Shown piece after piece: positions 45,124 through 57,599 of a stretch of 64,000 nt of DNA. The stretch lies in NCBI GenBank assembly GCA_035772735.1, contig JASDFA010000016.1:142302501-142366500 (forward strand). The letters run 5' to 3'. Below the pieces are notes generated by a model. The model saw only the letters and a list, made by a program, of their open reading frames with translations, made no database searches and was not told where the DNA came from. The position numbers and the translations under genes are program-made. Every line of letters starts with the position of its first letter. Position 1 is the first letter of the stretch. This DNA is from Datura wrightii. Taxonomy: Eukaryota > Streptophyta > Magnoliopsida > Solanales > Solanaceae.

Positions 45124-46680
45124 TGATGAGTTGGTAATTCACCAACTCATTAGGCTTTTGAGCCTGAGTTTTTTTCTTAGTTTTTGAGTTGTTTATGTGG
45201 ATTTTATTCCCTTTTTGCCTTTGCTGTGTGCTGATGTCTAATGTGAAGAAAAGAGCAAGAAATGGAGCAAAAATAAGGAAGTGGGATGAAATTCGGCATT
45301 CCACCGAAGATGACCGGCAAAATGCCGGTCAAAAGCGACAACCCTTGACTTTGGGAAACAAAGTCACCGGCGAAACGTGGGTTGCCAACAGCGACTCACC
45401 GGTCCAATCACCGAATTACACTTGAACTTGCTGGATTGAAGAGCAAACAATCAGCGATGCACGGATGGAGATTGGCGAAATGCCGGAGGAATCGTCGATG
45501 GTTACTGGAATTCCTTGAAGGCTCAGATAGTGTAGTCGGCGGTACGTGGATTGCATCCAGCAAACCACCGGTACTTCCACCAGTGATAGAACACTGATAA
45601 GGGGCAAAATTTTCTAGCACAAAAAGAGAGAGAGAAGATACCTTATTTTTAGGATATATTCTAGAAAAAGTACTGTGTACTAATCATCTTTAAATTTATA
45701 GCTTTTAGAACATTCTCTTGGAAGGGAGAAGAGGTGATTTTAATAGGTGTAATTTGAAAAGAATTATTATCTTTTTCTTCTTCTTTTTCTTGAAAGCAAG
45801 GTACTGCCATTGTTGAAGACTACTTGTTGAACTTGATTTTGCTACTCTTCTTATTGAATTAAATGAGTTTATTATTATATTTGGTTTTGAATTTATTAAT
45901 TATGAATAGCTAAACCATTAACTAGAGGTGTGTGATGATGAATGCTTAATTGGAGTGGGTATTGCTATAGTCATCTCAATATTATTTAACTAAGTGTAAA
46001 TTTGTTAGATCCTCTCTAATCTATAATTGAAGATCCATTGATTATGATGTGGGGTGTAATTGTTCTTACTTGATTGTTGCTTGTAAAAGAATAATTGAGT
46101 ATTGGAAGATAATTTAATGGTGGGTATGGATGAGAGATTATTAAATTGGGCTAGTAATAGCCAAAATTACATTCTCACTTCTAATTAGTAGCTAATAGCT
46201 AGAAATAAGTGCAACTATTAATTCAAATCTAGTCGTGTTGAGCTAATGGTGTTTAGAGGTTTGACAAAACTCTAGCAAAGAGGTATTTATAAGGCAGAAA
46301 AGCATTAAATACCCAATTTTATGAGATTATTTATACTAATTGAAGTTATTAAATGACCTATCATGACCCAATCTAGTTAGCATAGCATCTACACCACAGC
46401 TCTAGTCTTTTTCAGTCTTGTTAACAACCTGGGTAATTTTGTTGCCATAGTCAACCAAATTAGAAGTTATATTCTATTGAAAATTTCAATCTCCCCCAAC
46501 TTGTTTATATCTATGTTATTCCTATGTGGTGCAAGCTAAATTCAATTTCTCAACTGACACTCATAATTATCATTCACTATTCCCCGTGGGATTCGACCCC
46601 GACATCCGTGGGGATATTTTTTTTGATATAATGATTGTTTATACTCTTTGCATGAGGAGTATATTTTGGATGTTTCATCA
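45124..46680 (+). repeat. E5 3' LTR
   Basis: TGATGAGTTGG to GTTTCATCA, 1557 bases. The GC-rich module with CCGGCAAAATGCCGGTC and GGCGAAACGTGG words is at 45290-45600. The right part has GGGATTCGACCCCGAC, a phrase often seen near the 3' end of Athila-type LTRs. The right edge abuts an unrelated LTR fragment; no 5' LTR partner is in the window. Confidence 0.75.
45290..45600. promoter_or_regulatory. E5 LTR word module
   Basis: CGGCATTCCACCG, ACCGGCAAAATGCCGG, GGCGAAACG, TCACCGGTCCAATCACCG and GGCGAAATGCCGG in both orientations, near the start of the LTR. Same words as the two internal modules of E5. Confidence 0.6.
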
Positions 46681-46909
46681 ACTTGTTAGTAGTAGAGGCT
46701 TTTCATACGTAGCATGTAATCAGCTTCGGTCTTGAGTTATGTAATTCGATGTTATGAGATTGTTAGACTTCCATTATATTAATTATGTTGATCTTCCATT
46801 TCATTATGATTGAGTTAGGTGATATGCTCATGCCATGGGTTGACTTGAAGCCTCCTGGGGTTCTTTGTTCGGTATGTCGATCCGGGCCAATATTTGGGTC
46901 ATGACAACT
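46681..46909 (+). repeat. Gypsy LTR 3'-end fragment, plus orientation
   Basis: TAGTAGAGGCTTTTCATACG to TTTGGGTCATGACA aligns with the last part of the LTR at 34355-36770. Its left part is missing because E5 abuts it. The right edge is a proper LTR end; no primer-binding site follows. Confidence 0.65.
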
Positions 46910-48795
46910 AGCTAGATAAAAGTCTGAAACTGAAATAACATATTCAAAAACTAAGTTAAAAGTCCTTGGATGATGAGGTTTCACCGAATGTGGGAACTGA
47001 GCTAGTTTGAGGGGAAACTGGATAATGGTGGAACTAAGTCTGAGTGTCTGAACCTCTATCATGAAATGATACAATATAGAATATGTGGTCAATACTTGTA
47101 ATGTACTGAGTATGCAAGGTAAGTAAAAATAGACTAATAAAACACATAAAGGTTCATACGAGTAGGACAGTTAAAGATGTAAAGTGATAAATCATAGCAT
47201 AAACATGAGGGCTCAAAACTATGCATAAACTAGTCATAATCGTAATCAGTAGATGAACCTTGTAAATCATAACTTGACTCGAAGTATCGTAAACATGACA
47301 ACGCATATATCATAAGGGAACAATGGGAGGACTCGTCCTAACCAACACCATCATGATAGAGCTTGCATGATGCCCTAGCTATCTCACTCAAGTGGGCAGC
47401 GTCATCCCAAGCTTTCTAAGGCAAGGGACGAATATGGCATGATATCACTATTAGGAACCCTATAGGGTCAACCATGAATATAAACCTACGGTGGCACGTA
47501 GTTCTGGACCTCTTAACTGAATGTTGGGCCAGCTCGGTGCTAGACACTACTCCAAAAAACATACACATGAGGGCTCGTATAAATATCATGAAATCATACA
47601 TGAAGTTCATGGGCTAGTTTAAATCATGATATGCATGAACATGCTTGAAATACGTGAGCTATCCATGAAAGAAGAGCCCGTAGGTAGGTCAAAATCATAA
47701 ACTCATAAATTATGAAGAACATACATTTTTGAGAATATCACCATACTTGAAATTCATAAATTCATGAAGAGTACTTGTAGGAAATCATATCATAAATCAT
47801 AAATCATAAACCATAAATTTAGGGCATAGAACAGTCGAAATCATAATAGAATCATAAACTTGACTTTTCATGAAACTTGCATAATTGGGCAAAATTTAAT
47901 AGAACTTGAAATCATGAATATATAATGAAAATAAATATAAAATTTTCGCATAAATCTTAAAACATGCTTTGAATCATGGAGGGAATCAACCCATAAATAG
48001 ATCATGAAGAATTTCATAAAATTTAGGATTAAACCCCATAAGATCATGAACTTGATCTAGAACTCAAATTCATGGAATTGAGGAGAATTTTGATCATGAT
48101 AGAGAAAGGAACCCTCATTCATGCTCTCACATACCTATTTAAACTGAATCTACACTTGTCTTTGAAAGCATAAGAGATTTGGGGAAGAATTGAGGAAATT
48201 TCAACCTTGATCTTCAAAGGGGAACTTCTAGACTAGCATGCATGGAAGTCTAAGGAATTAGTTTAAGTTAAACCCCTTTTAAACCCTCCTTTAAGATCTT
48301 AAAATGACGTAGTTTAGGGATTAGGAGCTTAGGATTTATGAAAATACCCTTAATGAATTCGAAGGAAAAACTGAACAGTCAGCTACTGTGACCGTACCAC
48401 TAGTTGTAAAATCTTCCTACAACTTGTGGTTATCTCCCATGATCAACCATTCAAATTTCACCAACTCTCTGAAGATTTTCATGACTCATACCATGACTTA
48501 TAACTCCATCCTACGAGTCGTACCATCACCGTACAATCAATCACTTGAAAACCCCAAGGACTTACTATGCCTCAGTATGAGTCAACCTATGAGTCATACC
48601 CACATACTACGTCTCGTAGTGGGGACTCATGGGTTGGAAACAAATGTCTCTGATCTTAATCATGGGTCCTCCTACGACCCATACTACCAACCTATGACTC
48701 ATAGGTTGACTCATACTGAGGCAATTTTCCAACTTTTCCTGTTGATCACATTTCACATCTCAAGTCTAACATTAGAAACTCTTGAGGTATTACGA
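46910..48795 (-). repeat. E7 3' LTR, outer end missing
   Basis: Collinear with 63380-64000 (CTAGCTTGATAAAAGTCTGA; CTACGGTGGCACGTAGTTCT at about 47485 and 63955). The inner tip reads TATTACGA next to CTCCCTCTTGGG, a decayed polypurine tract. The word module at 48380-48720 uses TACGACTCATACC/TATGAGTCATACC. Confidence 0.75.
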
Positions 48796-49089
48796 TACTC
48801 CCTCTTGGGAACATTCATCCTCGAATGTGGGTTAAGCATACTAAAAAGCTAGGGAAGGAACTGCAATCTCAAATACTGAACAACTAAAGTTGAAAACTGA
48901 TAGAGTGACTAACTCCGAACTGAGATACATCACTAAACTTAATCCATAATTCATACATACATGATATAACATGAAGAAACTGAGAGACATGAAGTTTACA
49001 TGAAACTATATAGAGTATTAGAGAGGAAACTGATAGCACATGCTAGAATAGGGTGAGAAGGAAATAAATGCAGGTATTTAGCCATCACA

Positions 49090-51000
49090 TCCGCTTTGAC
49101 TTTCCACGCAGCTCCCTCAACAAGCTAATTTCTCCACAACACTTTCACTGAAGCAAGTTCCTTGTTCCTTAACATTCAAACTTGATGATCAAAGATCTTA
49201 ATAGGCACCTCCTCATAAGTAAGGCTATCTTTCACGCCTATGTTCTCCACTGGAACAACCAAATCCCGGTCATGAATACACTTTTTCAATAGCAATATAT
49301 GGAAAACTGGATGCATTGATGCTAACTCCACTAGTAGCTCCAATTCATAGTCCACCTTTCCAATACATCTCAAAATCTCGTATGGGCCTACATACTGGGG
49401 ACTGAGCTTCCCTTTCTTTCAGAACCTCATCACTCCCTTCATTGGAGACACCTTTCAGAATACCCAATCATCAACTTCAAACTCGAGTTCTCTTCGCCTA
49501 ACATCCGTATATGACTTTTGATGACTCTGAGCAGTTTTCAGTCTTTTCCTTATAAGATGAACTTTCTCCATAGCCTCATCAACTGAATCTGGCCCTATCA
49601 AAATAGCTTCACCTACTTTGAACCAACCAGTAGGTGATCTACACCTCCACCCATAATGAGCCTCAAATAGAGCCATCTAAATGCTAGGTGAGAACCGTTG
49701 ATGTAGGAAACTCGAGGAGAGGTAAGTGATCATCCCAACTACCTTTGAAATCAATTACACATGTTCTTAACATATCCTCAAGTATTTGAATGGTCTGATT
49801 GTCCTAGCTATCTATCGAAGGGTGAAAAGTTATGCTAAGCTTCACCTGAGTACTAAGTCTCTTCTAAAACAATCTGTAAAACTGAGAGATGAACTAAGTA
49901 CAAGATGATGAGTAATGGCACTCCATGCAAACATAATAACTCCTGAATGTACAATCTAGCATAGCCCTCAGCTGAATCAGTAGTTTTGACCAATAAGATA
50001 ATGTGCTGCTTTGGTCAACCTGTCAACGACCACTCAAACAGAGTCATACTGTCGGCGAGTACGAGGCAACCCTGTGATGAAGTCCATTTGATCTCTTTCC
50101 ACTTCTAGGGGATATTATTGTCTTATAGCATACCAGGTCTTTGATGCACAACTTTCACTTGTTAACAATTTAGATAGTTAGCCACAAGCTCCGCTGTGTC
50201 CTTCTTCATGCCATTTCATCAATAAACTTTTCACAATTCACGGTACATCTTGGTGGCACCTGGGTGGATAAAATGTTGAGAGCCATAAGGCTCACCCAAC
50301 ATCCGCTACCTCAAGTCATCAACACTTGGAAAATATAAACGACTCTGATATCAAAGTACACCATCTCCCCCTTAGGAGAAGACCTCCACCTTCTGATTCT
50401 GAACCGTTTTCTTCAATTTCACTATGATAGGATCCTCATCTTGACTAGCCTTGACTTCAGTCCACAAAAGAAGCTTAGGACCCATTTAAACAATGACACC
50501 ACCCTCAGTTGAGTTAATAAGGCAAACCTCTAATTGTGCAAGCCGATGCACATCCTTCAACAACTCCTTCCTCCCATCCTATACATGGGACACGTTCTCT
50601 ATGGACAATCTACTAAGGTCATGCGACACTATGTTAGACTGGGCTGGATGATAAAAAGCCACTCATATCGTAATCCTTAAGAAGCTCTAGCCATCCCCTT
50701 TGTTTTAAATCCTCTTCCTTCTGAGTGATCACACTATAAAGGCTCTTGTGATCCATGAACACATCCACATATGCCCCATATAAGTAGCGCCTCCAGATTT
50801 TCAAGAAAACCCCATGGCTATCAGCTCTAGGTTATGCATCCGGCAGTCCTTCTCATGAGTCTTAAGCTATCTATAAGCTTACATAATGACCTTACTATGT
50901 TACACCAATACAAAATTAAGAACAGACCTAGAAACGTCACGATACATAACAAAACCATGCATGCTCTCCGACGACTCATAATTATCCACTAAGAATCTTA
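49090..51000 (-). pseudogene. E7 pol: RNase H and integrase remnant
   Basis: RNase H: VMYRDVSRSVLNFVL, LKTHEKDCRMHNLELIAMGF, MCSWITRAFIV-like sequence (51000-50690). A decayed integrase zinc region and core follow (50500-49700). The integrase C-terminal part is ALFEAHYGWRCRSPTGWFKV, EAILIGPDSVDEAMEKVHLI and QSHQKSYTDVRRRELEFEVD (49676-49455), and the GKVDYELELLVELASMHPVF HVxLLKKC region is at 49373-49300. RT and protease are not found upstream at 51000. Many stops and frameshifts. Confidence 0.8.
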
Positions 51001-51938
51001 CTTCCCTTTAAACAAAAAGGTCGTACAAGTTTGAGCTCTAACCAAGAGTCACCAGTCACACCATGTTATGGTCTACTTCTACATTACCACCTCATTTGAG
51101 CCTATCACTTGTGGTCACCCCATGGCTTCCTGTAGTTAACATTGTTCAAGAATTCCCCTATCTTTTAGGCTTGGCTACTTATTGCGCTTTGGAAACTTCT
51201 ACATACGTGGCACCTCTTATCAGAATAGGGAGTTATCCTAAATGTGAAAACTATAACCATCATTTATATCATGGGGAGATACACATGAGGCTTAGAGTAA
51301 GGAAATCGTAAGCATGAATCATTTAAGAAATCTGAGTTGGACTCATGCCTGACATAGCACTATCTTATGAGCCCCTAAGGCAAATCTTGATGACTAAGTT
51401 CATAGAGCTAAGCATACTGAGAGACATGGTTTACATACAACACAAGGGTCATGACATGAAGTTGAGTTTTATGGAGTCATGGAGTAAGATTGGGATCGCT
51501 GACTAAAGTGATTACCTATCATTCTCGGAACATAAAAATAAGCATTAGTAATGTGTAACGTCAACTGATATACATGGGAGATCATTTGAACAGAAAGGAA
51601 TTGACATCCCATATATATTATTTCTGGAACTTCCTTACTAGAAATAACTCAAGATTTGACTCGGCCTCTCGACTTAACATCTCCCCCCCCGGTCCATTTA
51701 TCTTAAAGTCATCATTTATGTCCCTTGGATCCCTTCTTAAGGCTAGGTTGACATCACGAGCTCATGACTTTACCTTCACCCCCAAATCTATCATAAAAGG
51801 CTTAGTACTTATAACCATTTCCTACCATCCAGGATGAATCTCATAATAAAATGAAAAAGGGGACCTTACACCTTAGACTGGGGCTCCTGGGCCTAGCAAC
51901 ATGCAAGGGTGAATATGAAATGATCAACATACCTGTGA
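51001..51938. other. Unidentified segment between E7 gag and RNase H
   Basis: I find no protease or RT here. At about 51675-51695, TTAACATCTCCCCCCCGG resembles an LTR tip followed by a reversed polypurine tract, so this may be a remnant of a further minus-strand element or LTR. No ORF with a recognisable product. Confidence 0.45.
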
Positions 51939-52525
51939 CTATATCTGGAGCTGGCTGCCACCGGTACTAGATGACTCATCCTGTTGAGATGGGCGAGCTG
52001 TCAGAGTGGCGGATCTAGTGGCTGGAGAATTAGCTCTGCCCATGCCCTCACTAGCCAATGGGTAATTCCTGTACATGTGTCCGGGATTACCACACCCGAA
52101 ACAACCATCTCTGCCAACCAAACACTTTTCTGAGTTTTTTCTACAATATTTCAGGAATGCTGGCTGGCTGGACAAGGCTGTTGGAAGGGTGGCCGGGCAC
52201 GTTCTCTCTAGCCACTCTACTCGGCTGATGGGCAGTCTTCTACATACTGGGTATGTAATATCCCTTACATAAATTTGTTCCTCTAAGTCGGAGCCAAAGA
52301 TCTCTACTGACGCTGAGGGTGATTCCACCACCTGACCCTTGCTGGGACAACTCAAAGTTCCCCGCCCTGGCCCTCTTGTTTCCATTTACTCTCCCCTTGA
52401 ACTCGCTGTTCTCTTTAGAACCAAGGAACCCTAGTAGCTTCTATCTCTCTGGTGGAGTCCGCAGATGCAATGGCCTTCTAATTAAGCTAAGTGGTCATGG
52501 CACGTACCAACAGTCTAAAGGCAGC
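51939..52525 (-). pseudogene. E7 gag, C-terminal part with zinc knuckle
   Basis: AAFRLLVRAM directly after the E6 insertion, then RGPGRGTLSCPSKGQ-type linker, KYCRKNSEKCLVGRDGCFGC and GNPGHMYRNYPLA (about 52120-52050). The knuckle CFGCGNPGHMYRNY has tyrosine where the last cysteine should be. The capsid region normally between these parts is mostly missing, so the copy was internally deleted. Confidence 0.7.
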
Positions 52526-54820
52526 CCCAATGTCACACCCCGCCTTGGGAGGAATGACTGGCACCTAGTGCCCTTACTAAGACCTGGACTGCTGGACTCC
52601 TGAACCTAAGCACTTCTAGTGCCAAGCTGGCTCTAAATCCTGGATTCAAGAAAATGATGGGCTATATAATGGCTGTAAATATAGCCTCTGGCCAACTAGG
52701 CCTATAGCCACCTGTAAGAAAACAACAACTACCCAGAACAACTGAATCAATAGGAACCTATGCAGGCCGACAAGGCCACCATGCTGTCTAGTTATTTCTG
52801 AATTAAGAAAATAAATGCTAAACTTCTACGTGACCAACAATATCACCACTACCGACTGAATAAGGCCCCACACGGCCATCATAACAAACTAAAACATGCA
52901 CACGGCCTCACACGACCGGTACAGCTAACCACAGGGAATATACAATATGCAAGCCTCTAAGAATACTGATAAGATGGTCGGGACAAGGCCCCGGCCTACC
53001 AATATTGTACAACAAAAGAAAAGGAATAAACCTCTAGGTGTCTAGCTCCAGATGACAAGAGCTGATGACTATGTGTGCTGGCTGGAACTACGACGGATCT
53101 GCTCCTCGTCTATGTGTACCTGCAGGCAAGTAATGCAGCGCCCCAAAATGGGGGTCAGTACCGCTGGTACTGAGTATGCAAAGCAACAGCTGGAAAATAA
53201 CTGAAGACAAGCAATATAACTGATAGAACTGAAGTAGAAAGAAATAGATTATAACTGACTAAAAGTATGAGTTTAAGTCTGACCTCAACTATGCTGAAAG
53301 GAGTAGGAGTCGTACCTGGTAACTTGGGATTCTACTGTCTATCTACTCATAACTAACATAACATGGCATAATATAGCATAACATAACATAACATGGCACA
53401 CATAAACCTTACCTGGCCCCCATAAGCCGGAAGGTACAACCAACACGCAATCTATACCCCTACCCCTGGTCATCCCAACTCTCGTAGTAACTATAAGCAT
53501 CCTACCAGTCCCCTGGGTTTGCACTTGGGCCCGCTGGGCCCCTAACTATAACTGTACCTGAGTCTGAAGGACTCCTGAATCAACACCCCGGGCGTACCCG
53601 CTCGACGGGGGTGTATAAAAGCCGACCAAGACAAAATATGGGGAAACTGGCATCCCATCTTCGTCCCCTAGGGGACGGCATGCCACTCCGTTGGACGACG
53701 TATCCTCGCTCTCTAGCGGACGAGTCGATGCAGCTATTAACCCTGGGGAGGCCATGGATGCTAGGTAATCCAACCCAAAACAATACAGTCAAGTCTCAAC
53801 TGATAATACTAATTGTGTACGGTACATGCTGAAACTGATGATAGTAATGTGTGTATATATAATACATGCTGAAACTGATAATCGTATATATATAATTTCC
53901 ATCATACTATGCTGAATTTAATACTGGAAACAAGATATGATATTTCTGCTGAGAATCATGTTGTATAACTAAGTTTCATGGTAAACATGATTTACTATTT
54001 CTAACATTCTTTTCTAAAATTCATATTAAGCTACTATTCTATTTCTGAAATACTTTACGGGAACATATACTGCTTTGCTAAGTTTTGGCTGAACATGATA
54101 ATATCATGACGTGCTTTACTAAATTACATACTGGGCATGTTGTACCATTTCTGAGACTTTCTATTAGAATTTATATCGTGCTAGTAAGTTTCATGCTACA
54201 CATGACATGATGTTTCTAACATCTTACTAAAATTTATACTAAACATAATATGCAGTTTCTGAAACATTCTACAGGCACTTGAGCTATTTTACTATACCAG
54301 AACTACTAGCTTGCCAAAGAAACTAGCTTTACATACCTCAGTTACTGACTTCTTGGCTAACTGGTGGAGCTCGGCCAATATCCAACTATTTCTTCCAAAT
54401 GCATTCATATTTATAGCAATTAGAGCTAAGCTCATTAATATTCCGGAAGAAAACACTACTTTGAATATATATATGTAGCCCAAACTTTGACTTATCGAAA
54501 AACAGCCGAAAACTCGCTATTTCCCGAAAGTTCAGAAGGGAGAAATACTCACTTTAGGGATAGGAGTATATTTACACAAATTTGGAGCAATTCCACTTAC
54601 CTTAGCTGGGTATGGGGACGGTTCACCAGCCGAATTTCATGAAACTAACTCCACAGTAATGCTCCCTGCAACTTTATACTTCACTACTCAAGATTAATTC
54701 GAGTTTGGACCGCGTTTAACAGCGTAATCGGAAGGGATTTATATCAAACCCTTCTTCCTCTATGTTTTCTGTTTGCTTACTGTAAATTATCTGATAATTA
54801 TCACAAAAAAATGAAGTGGG

Positions 54821-54831
54821 GGCTTTATATA
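54821..54831 (-). promoter_or_regulatory. E6 3' LTR TATA box
   Basis: TATATAAAGCC in element sense, within about 15 bases of the GC-rich module; the same in the partner LTR at 62601-62611. Confidence 0.7.
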
Positions 54832-54839
54832 CTTGAGGC

Positions 54840-54965
54840 TGAACCTCACCTCCGTGGCACGTTGGCCATCGCAGAGGTGATCCCTCCGTGACACATTGGC
54901 CATCGCGGAGGGGGCCTGCCCAGCCTCCTCTTGCTATGGTTCTACGTGGAGCTTGTCCGGTCTTT
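54840..54965. promoter_or_regulatory. E6 3' LTR GC-rich word module
   Basis: CCTCCGTGGCACGTTGGCC and CATCGCAGAGG, then the same words again with changes (CCTCCGTGACACATTGGCC, CATCGCGGAGG). The words resemble those of E3 (GGCACGTTG, CGCGGAGG), although E3 is of another lineage. Confidence 0.6.
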
Positions 54966-55059
54966 CCCTGGGCCTTTTTCTAGCATGTATGGCATTCTAA
55001 ATTTCTTAACCAACATGCGAATAGGCCTTCTAAATGTCAAGAATTTATGGGGTGTAACA

Positions 55060-55075
55060 TCTACCCCCCCTTAAG
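55060..55075 (-). other. E6 polypurine tract
   Basis: Plus strand TCTACCCCCCCTTAAG, i.e. a purine run on the element strand ending at the 3' LTR. Confidence 0.8.
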
Positions 55076-55359
55076 AACATTCATCCTCGAATGTAAACTT
55101 CTACTTGCAAGAATTTCAACTTAATTGACTTATTCTAGAAAAATTTCGGCAGAGTCTCCCCTGTAATATGGACTATCTCAAAAATCCCGAATCTCAGAAA
55201 AGCCCAATACAGGTACTCCACACAATACTAATATTCATCACGCAATAGGTTAAAGCCAACTATTTCATTTATACACATAATATAAGGCAATTCATAAAAC
55301 AACAATACTAACGTACCTCTGGTTGATTAAGTCCGGAACAGCTGAGGATATCTGACTTT

Positions 55360-57590
55360 CATATCTTCCTCTATTTTCCAAGTCATTTTTTCTCGGTTCC
55401 TGTTACGCCATAATACTTTAACAGAAGAAATATCTTTAGTTCTCAACCTGCAAATCTGCCTATCTAGTATGGCTATTGGAACCTCTTCATAAGCCAGCTC
55501 CTCCATAACCTAGACATCCTTAACTGGGACAACTCTGGAGGGGTCTCCTATATACTTCCTCAACATGGACATGTGGAAAACAGGGTGAACATACTCTAAT
55601 TCTAGAGGTAAGTTCAACTCCTATGCCACTTGGCCTATTCTTCGGCGGATCTGATAAGGCCCAACAAACCTCGAGTCAAGCTTGTCTTTCTTGCTGAATC
55701 TCATCACCCCTTTCATCAGAGAAACTTTCAAAAACACCCAGTCATTCACATTAAATTACAGATTTCTGCGCCGCATATCAGCATACGATTTCTGGTGGCT
55801 CTGAGTAGTCAATAGGCGTTCTCTGATAAGCTTTACCTTTTCCTCTGACTGATGAATAATATCCGGCTGAATCAGCGCTGACTCTCCTACTTCAAACCAG
55901 CCAACTGGCAATCTGCACTTTCGCCCATACAATGCCTCATAAGGTGCTATCTGAATAGCTGAATGGTAACTGTTATTATAGGAAAACTCAATAAGTGGTA
56001 TGCTCATCCCAGCCACCTCCAAAGTCTAACACACACGCTCGCAGCATATCCTCGAGCGTCTGAATAGTGCGTTCTACCTGCCCATCTGTCTAAGGGTGAA
56101 AAGTTGTGCTCAGGTTAATCTTTGTCACCAAGCCTTTATGAAATGATTGCCAAAATTTAGCTGTGAATTGCGCCCCTCTATCAGAGATAATGAACACTAG
56201 AACACCGTGCAGTCTGACTATTTCTATGATATACAACTCAGCATAATTTCGGCAGAGAAAGTATCCCTTACTGGCAGAAAATGGGTTGATTTTTTCAGTC
56301 TGTCAACAATTAACCAAATTGAGTCATTTCTATGCCTGGTTCAGGGTAATCCTGCTACAAAATCCATGTTTACTACTTCCCACTTCCAAAGAAGCACAGC
56401 TATGTCATAAGTCAATCCTCCTGGTTTCTGGTGTTCCGCTTTTACTAGTTGGCAATTGGGACAGTGAGCTACAAATTCTGCTATCCCTTTCTTGATTCCT
56501 CGCCACCAGTAGATTTCTTTTACATCATGGCACATGTTTGTCAAATCATGGTGGAGAGAATAATGGGCATAATGTACCTCGCCCATAATCTTCTGGCGAA
56601 GCCCTGCAACATTTGGAACACAAAGGAGATCTTTATATCTCCACACTCCATCCTCAGTTATCTGAAAATTTGTCATCTCTCCCCGCTGAACTCTGTTTCT
56701 GAGCTGAATAAAGCTAGGATCTTTGTATTGTCGTTCCTTTACTTCCACAACTAAAGACGACATTGTGGTATTTTGGATTACCGCTCTGTTGTCCCCTGTT
56801 TCTGCTACATGAACAGCTAGACTGGCTAGCTGATGCAACTCTCGGGCCAATTCCCGCTGCTCAGGCTACAAGTATGCTAATCTCCCCATAGATTCACGGC
56901 TGAGGGCATCTGCTACTACGTTGGCTCTGCCTGGGTGATATAGAATATTTACATCATAATCTTTCAACAATTCCAACCAGTGACGCTGCCGTAAGTTCAA
57001 CTCTCTCTCGGTGAAGATATACTATAGGCTCTTTTGATCAGTGAAAATATCCACATGAACGCCACACAAGTCATGTCTCCATATCTTTAAGGCGTGGACT
57101 ACTACGGCTAGTTCCAGGTCATTGGTAGGATAATTCTTTTCATGTTACCTCAGCTATCTGGAAGCATAAGAAATTACTTTACCATGCTGCATCAACACAC
57201 ATCCTAACCCAATACCCGAAGCGTCACAATAAACTGCATAACCCTCTGTACCTTTTGGCAATGCTAACACTGGGGCGGCGGTCAACCTGTCTTTCAATCT
57301 CTAGAAACTCTGCTCACATGCCTCCATCCACTGAAACTTTACTGCATTTTGCGTCAGCTTAGTCAGAGGTGCCGCTATGGTGGAGAATCCCTCAACAAAT
57401 CTTCTGTAGTACCCTGCTAATCCCAGAAAACTGTGTACTTCGGTCGGAGTGGTAGGTCTAGGCCACGTTTTTACTGCTTCTACTTTCTGTGTGTCTACTT
57501 GTATACCAGCCTCCTACACGATGTGACCCAAAAAGGCTACTGAATTCAGCCAAAATTCACATTAGAGAAATTGGCATGTAACTGATGATC
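55360..57590 (-). pseudogene. E6 pol, 3' half: RT thumb, RNase H, integrase
   Basis: Starts abruptly at about 57590 within RT (HANFSNVNFG, then LNSVAFLGHIV). RT thumb: FLGLAGYYRRFVEGFSTIAA. RNase H: AVYCDASGIGLGCVLMQHGK, NYPTNDLELAVVVHALKIWR, and LYHPGRANVVADALSRESMG (57260-56880). Integrase zinc region: HYAHYSLHHDLTNMCHDVKE, CPNCQLVKAEHQKPGG (HHCC complete). Core: WKWEVVNMDFVAGLP (56400), YNNSYHSAIQIAPYEALYGR and KCRLPVGWFEVGESAL (56022-55860). The integrase part is less decayed than in E2. The reverse transcriptase catalytic domain, protease and gag are absent. Confidence 0.85.
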
Positions 57591-57599
57591 ATACTGGTT

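Larger units (their letters stand above)
39357..46680 (+). mobile_element. E5: LTR element with protease remnant and extra ORF, 5' part missing
   Basis: Order: protease fragment (39385-39924), GC-rich module (40070-40385), pyrimidine-rich internal promoter with TATA (40746), second module (41300-41560), extra ORF (41663-43108), internal polypurine-like motif, spacer, terminal polypurine tract, 3' LTR (45124-46680). RT, RNase H and integrase are absent between the protease and the extra ORF. E4 is a diverged relative in opposite orientation about 1.6 kb to the left. Confidence 0.75.
52531..55059 (-). repeat. E6 3' LTR
   Basis: Partner of 60304-62838. In element sense: GC-rich module 54965-54840, TATA box 54831-54821, then a plus-strand-facing TATAAAAGCC at about 53614. 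AACATAAC reiterations are at 53350-53395. Confidence 0.93.

Noticed and set aside
51063..51311. Plus-strand ORF as a host gene
   Set aside because: No motif, no neighbouring exons or promoter, inside a retroelement remnant.
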